Notes under the pieces: generated by a model
Told to the model about the DNA's origin: nothing
Databases searched by the model: none
What the model saw: the letters and a program-made list of their open reading frames with translations, nothing else
Shown here: positions 33,774 to 46,693 of the stretch, in pieces
How the letters are laid out: each line of letters starts with the position of its first letter
Numbering within the stretch: position 1 is the first letter of the stretch
Position numbers and translations under genes: made by a program
Origin: Chytridium lagenaria
Taxonomy: Eukaryota; Chytridiomycota; Chytridiomycetes; Chytridiales; Chytridiaceae
DNA length: 64,000 bases
NCBI GenBank assembly: GCA_025449115.1
Contig: JAHLKC010000078.1
Location: 124,001-188,000 of the forward strand
Reading direction: 5' to 3'

Positions 33774-35729
33774 ATGCATCAAGCAATGTCCTCTCAGGAT
33801 ACCGCACTCGACTTCGTCATTTACATAATGATGATTATTATCGTGATCCTCCTTGTGGCCGGAGTGGTCACCGACCTGACCAGACCCAGTGTCCCTGCAG
33901 CTGTAGCCGGCAAGTCAAGCAAAGCATCAAAGAAGCGAAGTAAGCCTCCTTAGCCTCCTCTTAATCAGTATCGCATTGCTTCTTTTGCTAAACATCTTTC
34001 ATCAATTACAGACAGCCGTCATCTCAAGCATTCTGTTAGTTCTAAGATCCTGGCTGCCAAAACCACAGAACCTGCCCAGACTCTCATCGTTGAACATTGC
34101 GACACAGTCAACCTCGTCCAACCCGCAAGCAAAGTACCCAGCATTTTTTCCGATGCCTTCACCGTCTTCTTGTGGTTATACGACAGGGTTATGATTTCTT
34201 TTGCCATTGCCTTTGCCATCCAGTACTTCCTTTCTATTAATGCCAAACCCACCGCAACTTATTTGACCATCTCTTCCAATCCTCACTGGACTTCGACCAT
34301 TATGGTACTGGATGACTACTGCTGCACAAGCACCTTGGAATGTGTGCCCAACTATATCTGTATGGAAATTAAGGAGAATCATGTTTTCAAGTCTGGAGAT
34401 GAGTTTTATGGAAGCTTGTTGAGGACGAGTCAGCCTCCAACAGCCCTGACATTTACTTGCTTACCAGTACCAATTGTTCGTTGGAAAGCCCCTCCCAATT
34501 ATTGCTTGAGGATGTGCCTAAAATTTCGGAGGTCCACAAGCCTTTGCTAACGCTACACTGATGTTTGGAAACACCGCTACTGTCTTCAACTTGGTTTCGC
34601 GCACTTCTGTACGCCCCATTATCACAAACAATGCAGCCCCGCCGTCTCACATCCCGCCCCCAAAATTATCTCGTCCTGCAAGCATTTACACTACCGTTGA
34701 GACCGCTTCAAACTACGTCAAGGACTCTCTAGTATCTCTGTTTTACTACGTCTTGTACCCCGTCAACCTTTTCGCAAGGGACAACGAAGTCGAGATCGTA
34801 AAGGTTTGTTGTTTCGCTTATTTCAATACTTACGCTGTTAGCCAAATGAGTCAAAACAGTCCATCTTTTCCTTGAAATATGCATATGAGTCCGCACAATC
34901 TCTATATCGCACCATCAGCTTGTACTCAACAACGCATATCTTGCCTATGCACTCAAAGACGGTACCCCCACAAACCCAATCTTCTCAAACCCAAACCACC
35001 ACAACCACATCAACCCCCACGCATGCCACACCAGACGACCAAATCATTAATCACAGACTCAACTTTAATTCTATCTGGGAGTATGGATGTACCGCGGTTT
35101 TCCAGATGCTCACCCCATACCTTCCCAACAACATCAAGGAAGATAATTCTGAGAAGCTTGAATACCGTCCCGTCACCATCAACCCGACATCTACAATTTA
35201 CATGCCTTTCCCGCAAAGAACGGGCTCAACTCGCACCTACACTCCCCGACTCTACATCAACACCGCAGCAAAACCATTTTCAATCACAGCCAAACCATCT
35301 CCAACCATCACTAAACCGTCACCATCCACAAAATCTACTCCAAAAAAGGAGCTTAATCAAGAACGTGGTTTCACATCAACCTGGTTCGACGGGACCATTG
35401 GCACTCTTCAAAGATTCTTTTTCTCCAACCCGCCCAAAAATGATTTAACTAAACCCACTCAAACACGGATCTACCGTACTGTCATCAACCCTACATCCAC
35501 CATCCTCATCCCACTCACACATGAGTCGGATTACAAGCATGTTCGCACTCGTTTTAATCTCATGACCGCTACTTTATCCACATCTAAAACCCGTCTCCCG
35601 AGCCACTTAAATCAAAGAGTGAAAGCTGGTGGACGAGACTTTTTGGACCTGATGAGCCGCCGAGAGTGTATTATCAACCTATTTGAGGAAACATTGCAAT
35701 TGGGAGGTTTTATGGGAGATACCATATGA
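33774..35729 (+). CDS. unrecognised single-pass membrane protein with internal repeats
   Basis: I do not recognise this family. The start at 33774 or 33786 gives a short N-terminus, one strong membrane segment (VIYIMMIIIVILLVAGVV) and a basic stretch ending SKASKKR. An intron at 33941-34011 leads on to NSRHLKHSVSSK. The rest is Thr/Ser/Pro-rich with hydrophobic patches. A motif resembling Y-x-x-I-x-x-N-P-T-S-T-I-x-x-P recurs at least twice (YRPVTINPTSTIYMP near 35161; YRTVINPTSTILIP near 35470), with a weaker form near 34258 (YLTISSNPHWTSTIMVL). A hydrophobic segment precedes each of the two later copies. Another intron lies at about 34805-34840 (EVEIVK to PNESKQSIF). The frame changes near the A-run at 34516-34519, probably another homopolymer error, and it is unclear which upstream frame is used at 34390-34520. 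Likely lineage-specific. Confidence 0.55.
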
Positions 35730-36536
35730 AGACTTGTATATTTTGGAGTGTGCGATCAAGTATTGGTTTTAGGCAGACCGCGTGAATTTTTTATTTAGGA
35801 GTTCGGAAAGTGTGCTTTAAGACATCAGTGTGAAGTTTTGGTGGGAATGTCTTGTTTGTATATTATCATTGACGTTAATAGCTGCCCTTTGTTGAATCTC
35901 TTTTTTTTTGTGTGTTGAATAAACAATAAACATTTTATTTATCAGTCTTCGTTTTGCCTTTGTTTGAGAGTACTTTTGAAGTAGCAAGTAAACAGAACAG
36001 CATCAACCTTTTACATTTGATTGGTCGTTAACATCATGTATTAGCTTTGACTTCACATCTAATCCTTCTGTTAAAGAGAATAAAAGGATTTGTCTCAGTT
36101 AACGTTTAATGAAAACAACATAACAATTCAGGCAATGGAAATGGGAATATCATATATTAAATATCTTCCCAGTAAAACAAAAGGCGAAAAAGAACAGATG
36201 AAACATGCTTGAAAATCCGGCAAAAACTCAAAGATCCAGGAAAAATGGAACGACAAAAAACATCAATAACAATAGCGAAAAGCAAATGATATATTCTCAA
36301 AACACACTACGAAATGCAGGACCAGATGAAAAAGGCCACAAAAAAAAAGAATCCCAACAAATAAACACGGAATGACACGATAAGCGTCGGGGGAATAAAA
36401 AAAAATGCATAACTCAAAAAACAAGAACAGAACACGCGTCAAAAAACTTCAAAACGCAAAATTGGCAAAACCAAATACTTGAGAAGAGAAAAACGGGGGG
36501 AATAAAATCTCTGTACACATCACAACAAACAACAAT
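35730..36536. other. AT-rich intergenic, convergent 3' flanks
   Basis: Lies between the unknown membrane protein (+) and WC-1 (-). A-rich on the plus strand, with no conserved coding signal. An AATAAACAATAAA segment near 35919-35931 could serve polyadenylation of the upstream gene. Confidence 0.5.
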
Positions 36537-39500
36537 TCAACCTTTCCTCAAACCCTCCAACTCCTCCAAAATCCTCTTATTACTCATCCTCAACCTATTC
36601 ACCTCAAACTGCAGACTCGTCTGCTTTCCTGTCCAACACCACTCATCACATCCTCCTCTTCATCCTCCATCGCTCCCAACCCACCACCCCACCTTTAACG
36701 CTCACCCGCAGGTACAAAAACCTCCCACTAACAGCACTCTGCGACCCCCCAACAGCGCCAGGGAACACCGCTACCACAGCAGGAATACGACCAAAGGCGG
36801 TATTCAGCGTCACATCAACGCTAACGGGATCAGAGGAAACAGGTGTGGAAGTCTTGAACGAAACATCCATATGGTCCTTGGCAGCCTTCAACGCCCGTCT
36901 CACATCCTCTTTTCCATCCTCAACAACCTCGAAAAAGCTACGTCCCTCAACCCTTCCCAACACCCCACGCCCACCAGCAACATGCAGTACAAGACCCTCA
37001 GGAGACAATTTCGCCCAACCCACCGCATCCTTCTCCACAAGATCCTTCATCAACAGCGTCGAATGCACACGCTCCCTCAACGACAACACAAAACATTTCG
37101 TACGTTTCCTGTTGCGCATCTCATACTTCAACCCAGTAGCCTCCACCCAGATATACCCCGAATGCTTCCGTCTAAACCGGTACGACACCGAGATGCGTTC
37201 CCCCAACGCCGCCGTCTTCAGATCCCGCATCAACGAGATCAGATCACCAGGGTGACAGAACTTTGAGACGTTTCGACCAATCAACTCGCCGCTCTCGAAT
37301 TCTAGGATATCGCGAGCAGCGTTTGGGGAGGCGTAGAGAAGGATCCCACGAGATGAGAGGATGTGGATCACGTCGGGAGAGTTTTGGATGAGATGGTATG
37401 GGGAGAGGAGGTGATCGTCAACATGGGGTTTGAGTTCAACGAGATGGTGTGGGGGATGGGTGGAGGTTGGGGGGAAGTGGAGTTCGGTGAGAGTCACGGT
37501 GCCAGAGATGGCGTGGGCTGTTGTGGCGATGGCACCCCAGGGAATGGCGGCTTCTGGGACGCCGTTGCGACGGGCTGTGGTGGGGTGTTGAGTCGGGTTC
37601 GGAGACGAATGGGTTGGTGAGGGAGGGTGGATGGCGGGGGACGGGGAGCGAGTAGGTTCGGATTTAGTTTCTTTGAGAATGGTTTCCTTTGAGGGAATCT
37701 CAGGTGTGCGGATAGGGAGACGGTATAGTTCAAAGGCGGAAGGGGGGAGACCTAAACCATTGGAAGATGCTGCTATTGACGCAACACTCTCTGATTTAGA
37801 TACTCTCCGTTTCCGAGGTGCGGAGACGTCGTCGTCTAATTTACGTTTCCTAATGTCAACGACAGGTTCGTCGTGGTCTTCCATGTCCTCATCCTCGTCT
37901 TCACGCTCACTGTCGTCCGACTCCTCTTCTTCACTCTCGCTCTCAACAGGAACGATCTTGGTACCAAACAACATGACATCCTCCGACCCATTAGGTGAGA
38001 TGGGCGACACGTCTCCGCGAACGGGTGGGGTGGGTTTAACGACACACGAAGCAGGTGGTGACAACACCCCCATGGGAGTTGGTACGACGGGTGCTTCCAT
38101 ATCAAACAAGGTGAAGCTCATATCATCGAGATCAACGGGAAAGTCGTTTCCCATGAACGTGGTGTCAAAGAAATTCCTGGACGCATGAGGGGGTGGACTT
38201 GGAGTGAAGTTTTCCTTGTCGGTGGTTGCGACAGGTGATGGGGTGTCGCTCATGTTTGGGTGATCAAGGGTGGATGTTGGGGAGGAAGTGGATGCTGGAG
38301 GAAAGAGGAGGGCGGTGGGGTCTGTGAACGAGTCGGATTGGGAGGAGTTGGAGAGTAAGGAGAAGAGGTCGGGGAAGGACATGGAGGGGGAGGAGGTTGA
38401 GAGAGATTGATGAGAGGTAGAGGTGGGAAAGGTTGGGGGAGGGAGTTGTGGGAGGGAGAAGGGTTTTATGTCACCGCTTGAGGGGAGGAGGGATGAAATT
38501 GGGAGCGGGTGGTTTGGATTTGGGTCGACGGAAGAGGAGGTCATGGTGGAGGTAAGAGGTGAAGGTGCAGCTGTCGACGAAGCCGCAGACATCGCTTGAT
38601 CGATCAAAAAGTTGCCTTCTAATATAAAGGTGTATTAACAATCAACGCGACTTTACCATAAAAATAAAACGACCACAGAAAGCAAAAACATGGAAAGAAA
38701 ACACACCTTCAAGCCTCCCCAAAATAGCTTTCGACTGTAACATCAAATCCACTTGAAACCCAACGAAGAACTTGACCCGTCTCCGTCCTCCATTCTCGGA
38801 GTCATCTTCACTTGCCTCATCCAACACGGGGATGACAGTGATCAGGTTGACAAAAGGCTCTCCACCTTTCTTGTAGTTGATATTGACAAACTGGCACTCT
38901 TGATGGTCGTCAATGCTGCGCTTGAGTTGATACACGATGGAGTTGTCGACGTATTTGCGTTCAGCTCCACGTTCAACGATGCCATCGGGTGCTGGATAGA
39001 AAAGGAGAATCGAAATTAGTTGTTTGAAGAAAAAATTACAAATGGAATATAAAAACAAAACAAAACAATAACTCACATTGCAAAAATCTGCAGTTTAACC
39101 CCACAATCTCATCCGAGGTGTAGCCAGTCAACCTCTCAAAACTCTCTGAACAGTACACGATGGGCAAATCATACCTCCTCGCATCCACCACCAAAAAGCT
39201 CGAGCTCCATATCCACAGGCCCCAAATCAATCTTTGGGTCATTCCGTGTCCGCACTTTGGTGAGGATATCAAGCATGTCGAACCCGCTATTACTGTACAT
39301 GCCGTAGAAGGGGGTACAGGACGTGTTACGGATGGAGACGCAGTAAGAGAAGGGGATGGAGCGTGTGGCCAGGAAGTGGAGGAGCTGGCGCGACGGTCGG
39401 GTTGGTTTAGGGGACGTTTTGGTGCTGAGGCTGCCATCAGATTGAGAAACTGTTGCTGCTGGTGTTGATGCTGTTGCTGTTGCTGGATGAGTGCTCTTGC

Positions 39501-39740
39501 GGCGGCGGCTGTAGCGTTGATGGAGTTTGAGGAATGGGTGGCCGGGGCCCGACTGATGGGGAATGGGGTCAATAGGGACGAAAGAACGCCAATATTAACG
39601 CCAGAGAGCGGGTTTGTGTTGACGGTGTTGTTGTTGCTGTTTGTGTGAGGGTGCTGAGGAAAGAGATTGTGGTGGCGAAAGGAATGGTTGGAGCCGTTGA
39701 TGTTATCCGCACTTAAGGCGGCTGAAGTCAATGCGGCCAT
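36537..39740 (-). CDS. WC-1: White Collar 1 type LOV/PAS blue-light photoreceptor
   Basis: Flavin-binding photoreceptor and transcription regulator. The Asn/Gln/His-rich N-terminus includes a polyglutamine tract, as in ascomycete WC-1. The LOV domain follows: YGMYSNSGFDML, SSSFLVVDARRYDLPIVY, LTGYTSDEIVGLNCRFLQ (the photoactive Cys) and, after an intron, YVDNSIVYQLKRSI and GGEPFVNLITVIPV. A long Ser/Pro/acidic linker with a basic cluster (RKRKLDDDVS, RKRRVSKS) leads to a second PAS (VHILSSRGILLYASPNA, HSGYIWVEATGLKYE) and a third PAS-like region. Three frame breaks: the run at 39399-39401, the GG at 39207-39208 just before SSSFLVVD, and near 36643-36660 before a C-terminal helix (QFEVNRLRMSNKRILEELEG) ending at 36537. 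No GATA zinc finger is seen after this helix. Three exons. Confidence 0.9.
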
Positions 39741-42700
39741 TTTTTGTGGTCAACAAAGTCGTCTCCCTTTGATGATGATGATAGGTACAGTGATGATAGC
39801 TGTCGAGGCTACTCCGGATGGTCCCAAGCAGCAAGAAGGGTGGCAAAAGGCTTGCTTTTTTTGTTATTTGTTGTCCTTCTCAGCCCTCTGCTAACTATGT
39901 GCGCTTAGCAGCACAATGGTGAAGAGGATAACAAAAGAAAAGTGGGTCTTGTAGATTCGTGTAGACGAAAAAGCTTTGGCCAACAGGAAGAAGATCAAAA
40001 GACAGGGAAGGGTGGTGGTTACAGAGGAAAAGGATGGGAGGTGGCGTTGGTGATGATGGAGGTGATTAAGGTGTGCAGAATGGTTACAGTGCGACTACGT
40101 CAGATGCGCCTCTGTTCGGGAGTCCCTATAGCGTTGCGAAGAGTGGGAAATAGAGTACTCCAGCGGTGACCGTCTCCACCTGTCCGTTGCTCTGGTGGTG
40201 AATGTGCTGAAGAGTAGGTAGAGTGGGGAAAGTTACGAAGTATAAGTGTACGAGCAAGGAAGAAAAAAATAAAAAGGATAAAAGCGCACACCAGTTTTCT
40301 CTTATTCGAAAAACCACAAATTCTAAAAAATTTCATATGAAAAAAGAAATAAAAAGAATTAATAATAAAAAATAAAAATAAAAAATAGTTAGAGAGGAGG
40401 AGGAAGCGAAGGAGGGCCGGGGAGAGGAGGTTTAAAAAGGAAACTGAATTATCATTGGCGGGGCCATTCACTCAGCGAGTTTGATTCCTTCAGATAAAGA
40501 AAGCGGAAAAAAAAATGTATTTCATTATTAATTAATTAACAGCGGATGATTTTGTTACTCATGTTTTTTGTTTTTTTTAGTTTTTATTTTATTTACTTAT
40601 TAACAAATTAAACTCTTGTCTCCCCCCCCCTTCGGTCCACATCACCCAAAGAGTAAAAAAACAAACTAATAATATCATTAAATAAAATTTTCTTCGATCC
40701 CTCGATCCACTGTTACACATATATGTTTTATTTTTTTTTCAATGAAAAGTGTTCCGAGCCTTAAATGAGGGCAATGGCTTCAATGATCGTCTTTACTTGC
40801 AGCTACATGCGGTAAATCGCACAAACATTTCGTGCGTCGATGTGGTAATATAAAAGATACTTGTCCATCGCCTTCATCGGCATTTTAGCGACTCTCTGCA
40901 ATCGGCTTTTTTATTCCAAATATTTACGAATTACGATATCGCTTAAGATTTCCATAACTGTCTCTATGAGCATATGTAGAAGAGTGGAAGTTAAACACAA
41001 GATCGACCACTACGGATTGCACGAATGCGACAGGGCGAAACAATCCTTTGACGCTCATAGCTACCATAATGGCATCAATCCACACCTTTTCATCAATTAT
41101 CTTATGTAAACCTTTCTGAGTAGATTTTTATAAATTATACAGCTATTTGATGAGGCTCAGTAAGTTGTGCTCGACTGTTCGTACTTTATGTCATCATCTC
41201 CAGCTGTCGTTGAATGTAATAAAAAAAAGGCCAGTGGTCCAGCGGCATCAACAAGGTGGTGTCCACCAACCAACTGCCTGATCTGAGATGGATACCAGTA
41301 GCAATATCCATAGCAATGATTCGCGGGGAAATCCTCTCCTATTTCCATCACAGATAATTACAGATTCGGCATAAGTTGGTTTTTCGATAATTACCCTTTG
41401 GGATCACAGGGAAACGGACTGATCGCACGTGTGGTTTATGTGGCGATAAAAAACAGTTTGAGGTGATCTTCACTTCCGGAGCACATCGGAAATTCACGGA
41501 ATATGATATAATATTTATTTAATGTGCCGATTCTTCTCTTTTTTTCTTTTGTTTTATTTAAATTAAATTTTACAGGGGTGTGGGGCGTTGTTGTGAGTTG
41601 TGAGTGACGTGATCATAAATATCTCTGTGTAACTGGATCGAAGTGGATCGGTGTTTGCTTTCCTTATTAACCTTTCAAACTTCGGCTCCTTTATTTAGCC
41701 TTTTACGGCGCCTGCGCCACTCATCAACAAACAGCTCATTTAATAATAACTAAAAAACCATAAAAAAAAATCCTTTTCACACTAAACTCTCAACACCATG
41801 CGTCTACAACGATGCAGCAGAGATGGGAGAGGGAGAGGCTTCACAGTAAGTTCCCTCATGGGAGAATCATCAGCAGAGTGGAAATTGAATGGATTGACGA
41901 GGAGCTTACATATTAAAACTTTATACCGGCGCCATTAAAAAACTGTACGGATTAAATATGAGGGGGTGGGGGGGGAGTCAATTATGTCAATTACCCCGTT
42001 GGAGGAAACATCTGTCCTCACTCCTCGCAAGGCAACTTGCAACCGTCGTTTGGATAAAAAAAGAATAAACTTTTCAACGGATACCGCGATTTCGCCATTG
42101 AAGCGTGGTATGTACTAGACCAAAATACGTAAAACTTAGCATAGGTAATATAACGTCAAAAAAAAAAAATTCCAACCGCGTACGTCAGTGGCTCCCATCG
42201 ATAACTCACCTTCTTAAATACGTGATTTTTACACTTCTAGTAATATGCTTATGAGAGGACAAGTCAAGGTACCGTCATCAGAGTCATAGTAGTTACACGC
42301 CCCCCGTATTTTTTTATTCTTCGACATCAGCTGGTCGAGACATGTTGACGCCTGTGGACGCGGTTTCGGCAAAGTTGATAATGGTTCACTATGGGAAAGT
42401 GACCTAAGACGCAAAATGTATTGATTTCGGTAAAAGCTACTCACGCGAAAACGATATTCTGTTGATTCGGGTGTACTTGTGGATAATCTTCACCCGCTCA
42501 AAGACGTTTTTAGTGAAAAGGGAGAAACTAGCAGGAAAATGATACCGCGGGGGAGGATACACAGGAGTTTATTAGGGAATATAAGACTTTGTTGAAAGCT
42601 GATAAAAGATTCTATAATGAAAGCCAAAGCATGGCGTGATGCTTATGAGGGTAGTGTTTCCAAGGATTCTATCAGCTAAGAGACACCTTCGAGGGGGCTG

Positions 42701-43524
42701 ATATTATGATGACACTACATTATTTTTTAGTACAAATAAAACATATTTCCTAAGTTCCCCGATCATACGGCGGCTCTAAAGCTGAAAAAACAAACGAGGA
42801 AACTATTTCTTTTATGGAATATAACAAAAATGGCTCGACGCGTTACTTGAACGTCGAGGAACTTGGGTGACAGAAAGGCACGTACATCAAGTCGGGTTGG
42901 CTTAAACATATTGATTCAAGAAATATAATGTATCTTTCCCCCATTCCGTGCTTGCCGGATACAACGGGTTTGACGCTTGCATTAGAATACCTATATGAAG
43001 CTATTAACCGCGAAAGAAAAAATACCCTTTAAACGTATTTGATGGTACGCAAACTTGATTACTTTACTGTGTCCAAGCGTGCATGACGTGGGCGAAAAAG
43101 TACAACTTTCAGTCATGTTGCCGAGCCACGCTGTATTGATTTCATGCTTGGATTTACTAATTTCGTACTGCAATGGATAATATGTCTCCAGTGCGTATAT
43201 CATTGTATTCAAAGGTGGTTTAAAGATAAAAACCATGAATGTTTAAACCAAATATAGTCCTTCCTGCGTCAAGCCCTAAAAAAGCGTTGACTCGGCGTTT
43301 AACGGAATCTTCACGCCAGTGAGATAAAATGAGGAGGGAGATTCTTATATGAAAGTAAATCGCTCACAAAAAATGAATGTGTTGAGGAGGTAAAAATGAA
43401 AAAGGAAACGTGCTTTATCGCCTAAAAATATTCGAGCTCATGCACAAAACCGCGATTCAGCAAAATTCCAATAAAGAAAACAATTTCAAAGTGAAAAGAG
43501 AAAAGACAAAGGCTTCGATAGCGT
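39741..43524. other. WC-1 upstream region and gene-poor AT-rich spacer
   Basis: About 3.8 kb without a recognisable gene. The part next to WC-1 (to about 40500) is the probable promoter/5' UTR. Further right are AT-rich tracts and scattered short open frames. Near 42330-42480 there is weak similarity to the sequences upstream of both oxygenase copies. Near 42550-43020 short coding-like peptides (EDTQEFIREYKTLLKADKRF; WLKHIDSRNIMYLSPIP) are broken by stops and might be a decayed element. Confidence 0.45.
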
Positions 43525-46272
43525 TTACATGGCAACAATACCAGTATACGAAGCGTACACAAGATACCCTCCATTAAGGTCTTCAGAGCATCTCAAATGC
43601 ACATGATCCAAATGCGTATACGTCAAACAATCCATCATCTCAACCTTCAAATGCGGAGAGAAAAAACACTGATGTGACGCGTGATTAAACGATTCAAACC
43701 GATCCGATTGTTGAAGCGGCGTCACGTCAACCTTAAACCTCATCATCTTCCTTTCAGGATCTTTCATCCTCACACCCCATCGCGCCGCATCAGGAGCATT
43801 CACAAACTTCTTCCACAGATATCCCTCCGCTCCATCGTGCTCATGCACACGACATGCTCGACAGGATTCAGGTTTGCTCTTCTCAAAACTAGCCTCCTCA
43901 GTGACAGCAAGCTGGTACCGTGAAAAATCAAACACCATGTCATTGGCGTTGCGTGAAAGTGGGGATTCGTCATCCAAATTCCAAATCCCAGCAACGCCGT
44001 CATTAGGGCAATCCTCGTATTCTAGAAAAACGGAATCGTCATCCATGGGTTCGTGTGGATAAAAGACAAGGGTCCTCCGTTGGCAATGACATGCTTGCAT
44101 GAGGTGGTGAACTTCTCCGATTCGACAGAATTCTCGTTTACCACTGTTCAGAGATGTCACGGATTGAAGATATGACGTCGGGTCTTGTAGACTGTGGGAA
44201 GTACTTCTCTTCATCTCATATTCTGACAGAAAATATGGGAGTCGAGCAAACGCTTTACGAGCAAAGTCATTGTCATAATCATTAACTTTTCTTGAAGATC
44301 CTCCAACATTCGATTGCGGTGGCATCTGGTAAGAGTCCGAGAAATCTCTTTCGTCGCCATCGTCCATATCGCTATCGTGATCTTCAGTGTCTTTGACCAA
44401 ATCGAATTCTTCATCATCTGCCTCTGACTTGGAAGGGTGTGTAACTCGGTTGTAAAAGTTATCCAAGTAGCCCTCTCCCACAAATTGTGAACCAAAGCGG
44501 TACGTCATGTAGGTTCTATCAACGCTTGCGTGGAAGTCTCCTTGGGGATTTCTCTAATAATTTGAGAAAGACGGATATTAATGGAACGGACAATCAAAAG
44601 AGGAAGATGTTTAAAAAAATCAAAAAACCAACCTTAGCTGCATCCTGTTGCTTCACCTTAAACAAAGCTCCAAAGCAAGGTGTCTGATGGAAAACAGACA
44701 GCAATACGTCCTTCATATCAACCGCTACCGCCTCCTGCGTGACAGGATTGTACGAGACCGTATACACATCACTATCATTCGTGTGCCCTAATCTGAAAAA
44801 GGCGATAACAGCAGCGACCCTACAGCAACCTTCAATATTGTTCTTGAAAAATTCGGCACTGGGGAACCTGAGCATCGAGCATGGACCATAGTGTGTGCGC
44901 CATTCTGGAATTTCGAGCCATTCAATGCTAGATAAGTCCTTGGATTCTTCTGTGCGTCGTAGGTTCTTGTGGGAGAGTTGATACGCTTCCAGGAGCCATA
45001 GAAGAGAGGGGAATGCTAGAACAATCTTCTGAATGTCCACTTCTTTGAGAAAGAGGCCGATGCGAGGGAGAAGCTCTGAGGGAAGGCTTTTTTTAAAATA
45101 TGATGTGCAGACTGTTAGAACATTCACAGCATACGCTTCCATGAGAATTAAAGTGCACCTTACCGATTAAGTCTGCATGGCAGTTTTTTCACATTTTTGG
45201 AAAGCGCGAGAACCTTAGGATAGGAATATCTGATGGACAAACTTCGTTCATACAGCTCTCCCGCCTTTGCAGCATTTCCTTTGAGCTCTTGAGTTTGCGC
45301 TTCCCGAAAATACGTAAGACAGGCCTGATAATCTTCTGTCTCCGCCTCGCTAATAACAAAACCCTTCCATTCTTTCTCTCTCCGGACCATCACATCCATG
45401 CGCAAGATAGCGCGAAGCGGGTTGACGCCATCGTTCGCGACCTTTGGCGTGAGAGGCGTCCCTTCGTGTAAAAGATTTTGACTAAACACCACAGCCGACC
45501 CTCGACGTGGTTTTACGGAAACACAATCATACCCATTTTGAAGTCCTCCAAGATGTTGCATCTCCTCGTCCACCGTCAATCCTTTCAAACTGGATACGTT
45601 TTCAAGCGTGGTAGGGTCTTTTGGAAAGTAAAACTTTGTCTCGCCACCATCGAAATCGTCGGTAAGGTACACTACAACCGACAGAAGAGATCTGCGATCA
45701 GCGTGTGGGCAGTACTGTGCATCCACGTGAGGTGCAAATAGTCCGTCTTTTTCAGTAAAGAGGTTGATCCGGAGAGCGGCATTGGTGCCATCAAGACTCC
45801 AGCTGCCCGTCGAAACGCCGAAACCAAGGGGTGTTGTTGAGAGGCCGGCTTGATCCACCGTAGTAGTGATGATGTTTTGAATACGATCCCAGATGAGAGT
45901 TGAGAGTTTCTCGTCGATGGCGAGGAGGCGTGAGCCTCGCCGCTTTGACTCTTCATATCTTCCTTTCATGGAAACGAACGATGATGGGTCGTTCAAGCCT
46001 ACAATCTATGACGGATATGTAAAAAAGATACAACAAGATCATAGGGATTTAAATAAACTGTTCCTTACCTGTTCACACTCTTGGGAAGACAGAACATTGT
46101 CCAGCTGCATAAGCACGAGTCCATGACGGTTTTCAACAAAACGGATACTTGACACTGCGGGATTGGAGTCGTCGGGAGTTGGCAGAAGATCAGCAGAGAC
46201 TGGATTATCCCTAGTGCGGAGAAATCCATCGGCCGCGAGGTATTGGGATCTGGAGGCCGTCCTCAGCGTCAT
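43525..46272 (-). CDS. 2OG-Fe(II) oxygenase (prolyl-4-hydroxylase-like) with F-box-like segment, intact copy
   Basis: Four exons, each open in the conserved frame, about 850 residues. Exon 1 starts MTLRTASRSQYLAADGF at 46272. Exon 2 holds the P4H-type double-stranded beta-helix fold: iron ligands H-x-D in FAPHVDAQYC (about residue 168) and the distal His in SQNLLHEGTPL (about residue 255), with FDGGETKFYFPKD and PRRGSAVVF between and a candidate 2OG-binding Arg in LRAILRMDVM. Exon 3 begins LPSELLPRIGLFLKEVDIQK, an F-box-like helix pair. Exon 4 is a Cys/His-containing C-terminal region of unknown fold with acidic stretches (HDSDMDDGDERD). The substrate cannot be inferred. A decayed copy lies 9.5 kb to the right in the same orientation. 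No homopolymer break was noticed here. Confidence 0.75.
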
Positions 46273-46693
46273 AGAGCTGAGTCCACAGAACTTGTGTTGA
46301 ATTATGACGCGGTTTTGGCAAAGTTGATAAAGTAGCGGCAGCTGTTACTTTGCATGCGGAAGGCTACACGAAACAAAAGTCCAGAGGACGTCTTGGATAT
46401 ACTTTCACCCTTGAAAACCTTATGTGATCGTCTGGGCCAACAGAGGACCTCGGAAGTGTGCATCGCGGGGGTGTCTTTCAACTTTTTTGGGCTGATTCAC
46501 CATATCTTTTGAAGGAAATGTATTTACTAGAGATATGAGGAGAAACAAGGGACAATACACATTTTATCCTGTTGTTTTATATGTAGGTGTTTACAAAAGG
46601 TTAATTATCTGCTACAATCCAAAGGGCTCTTGTGGGATAACGCTCGGGTAGCAATGCACTGCAGCCGCCAGTGTTGAGACAAACCCAGAGTAC

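Noticed and set aside
36537..36660. GATA zinc finger at the WC-1 C-terminus
   Set aside because: The alternate frame shows a CDEWCW stretch, but no second Cys pair or GATA-type spacing follows.
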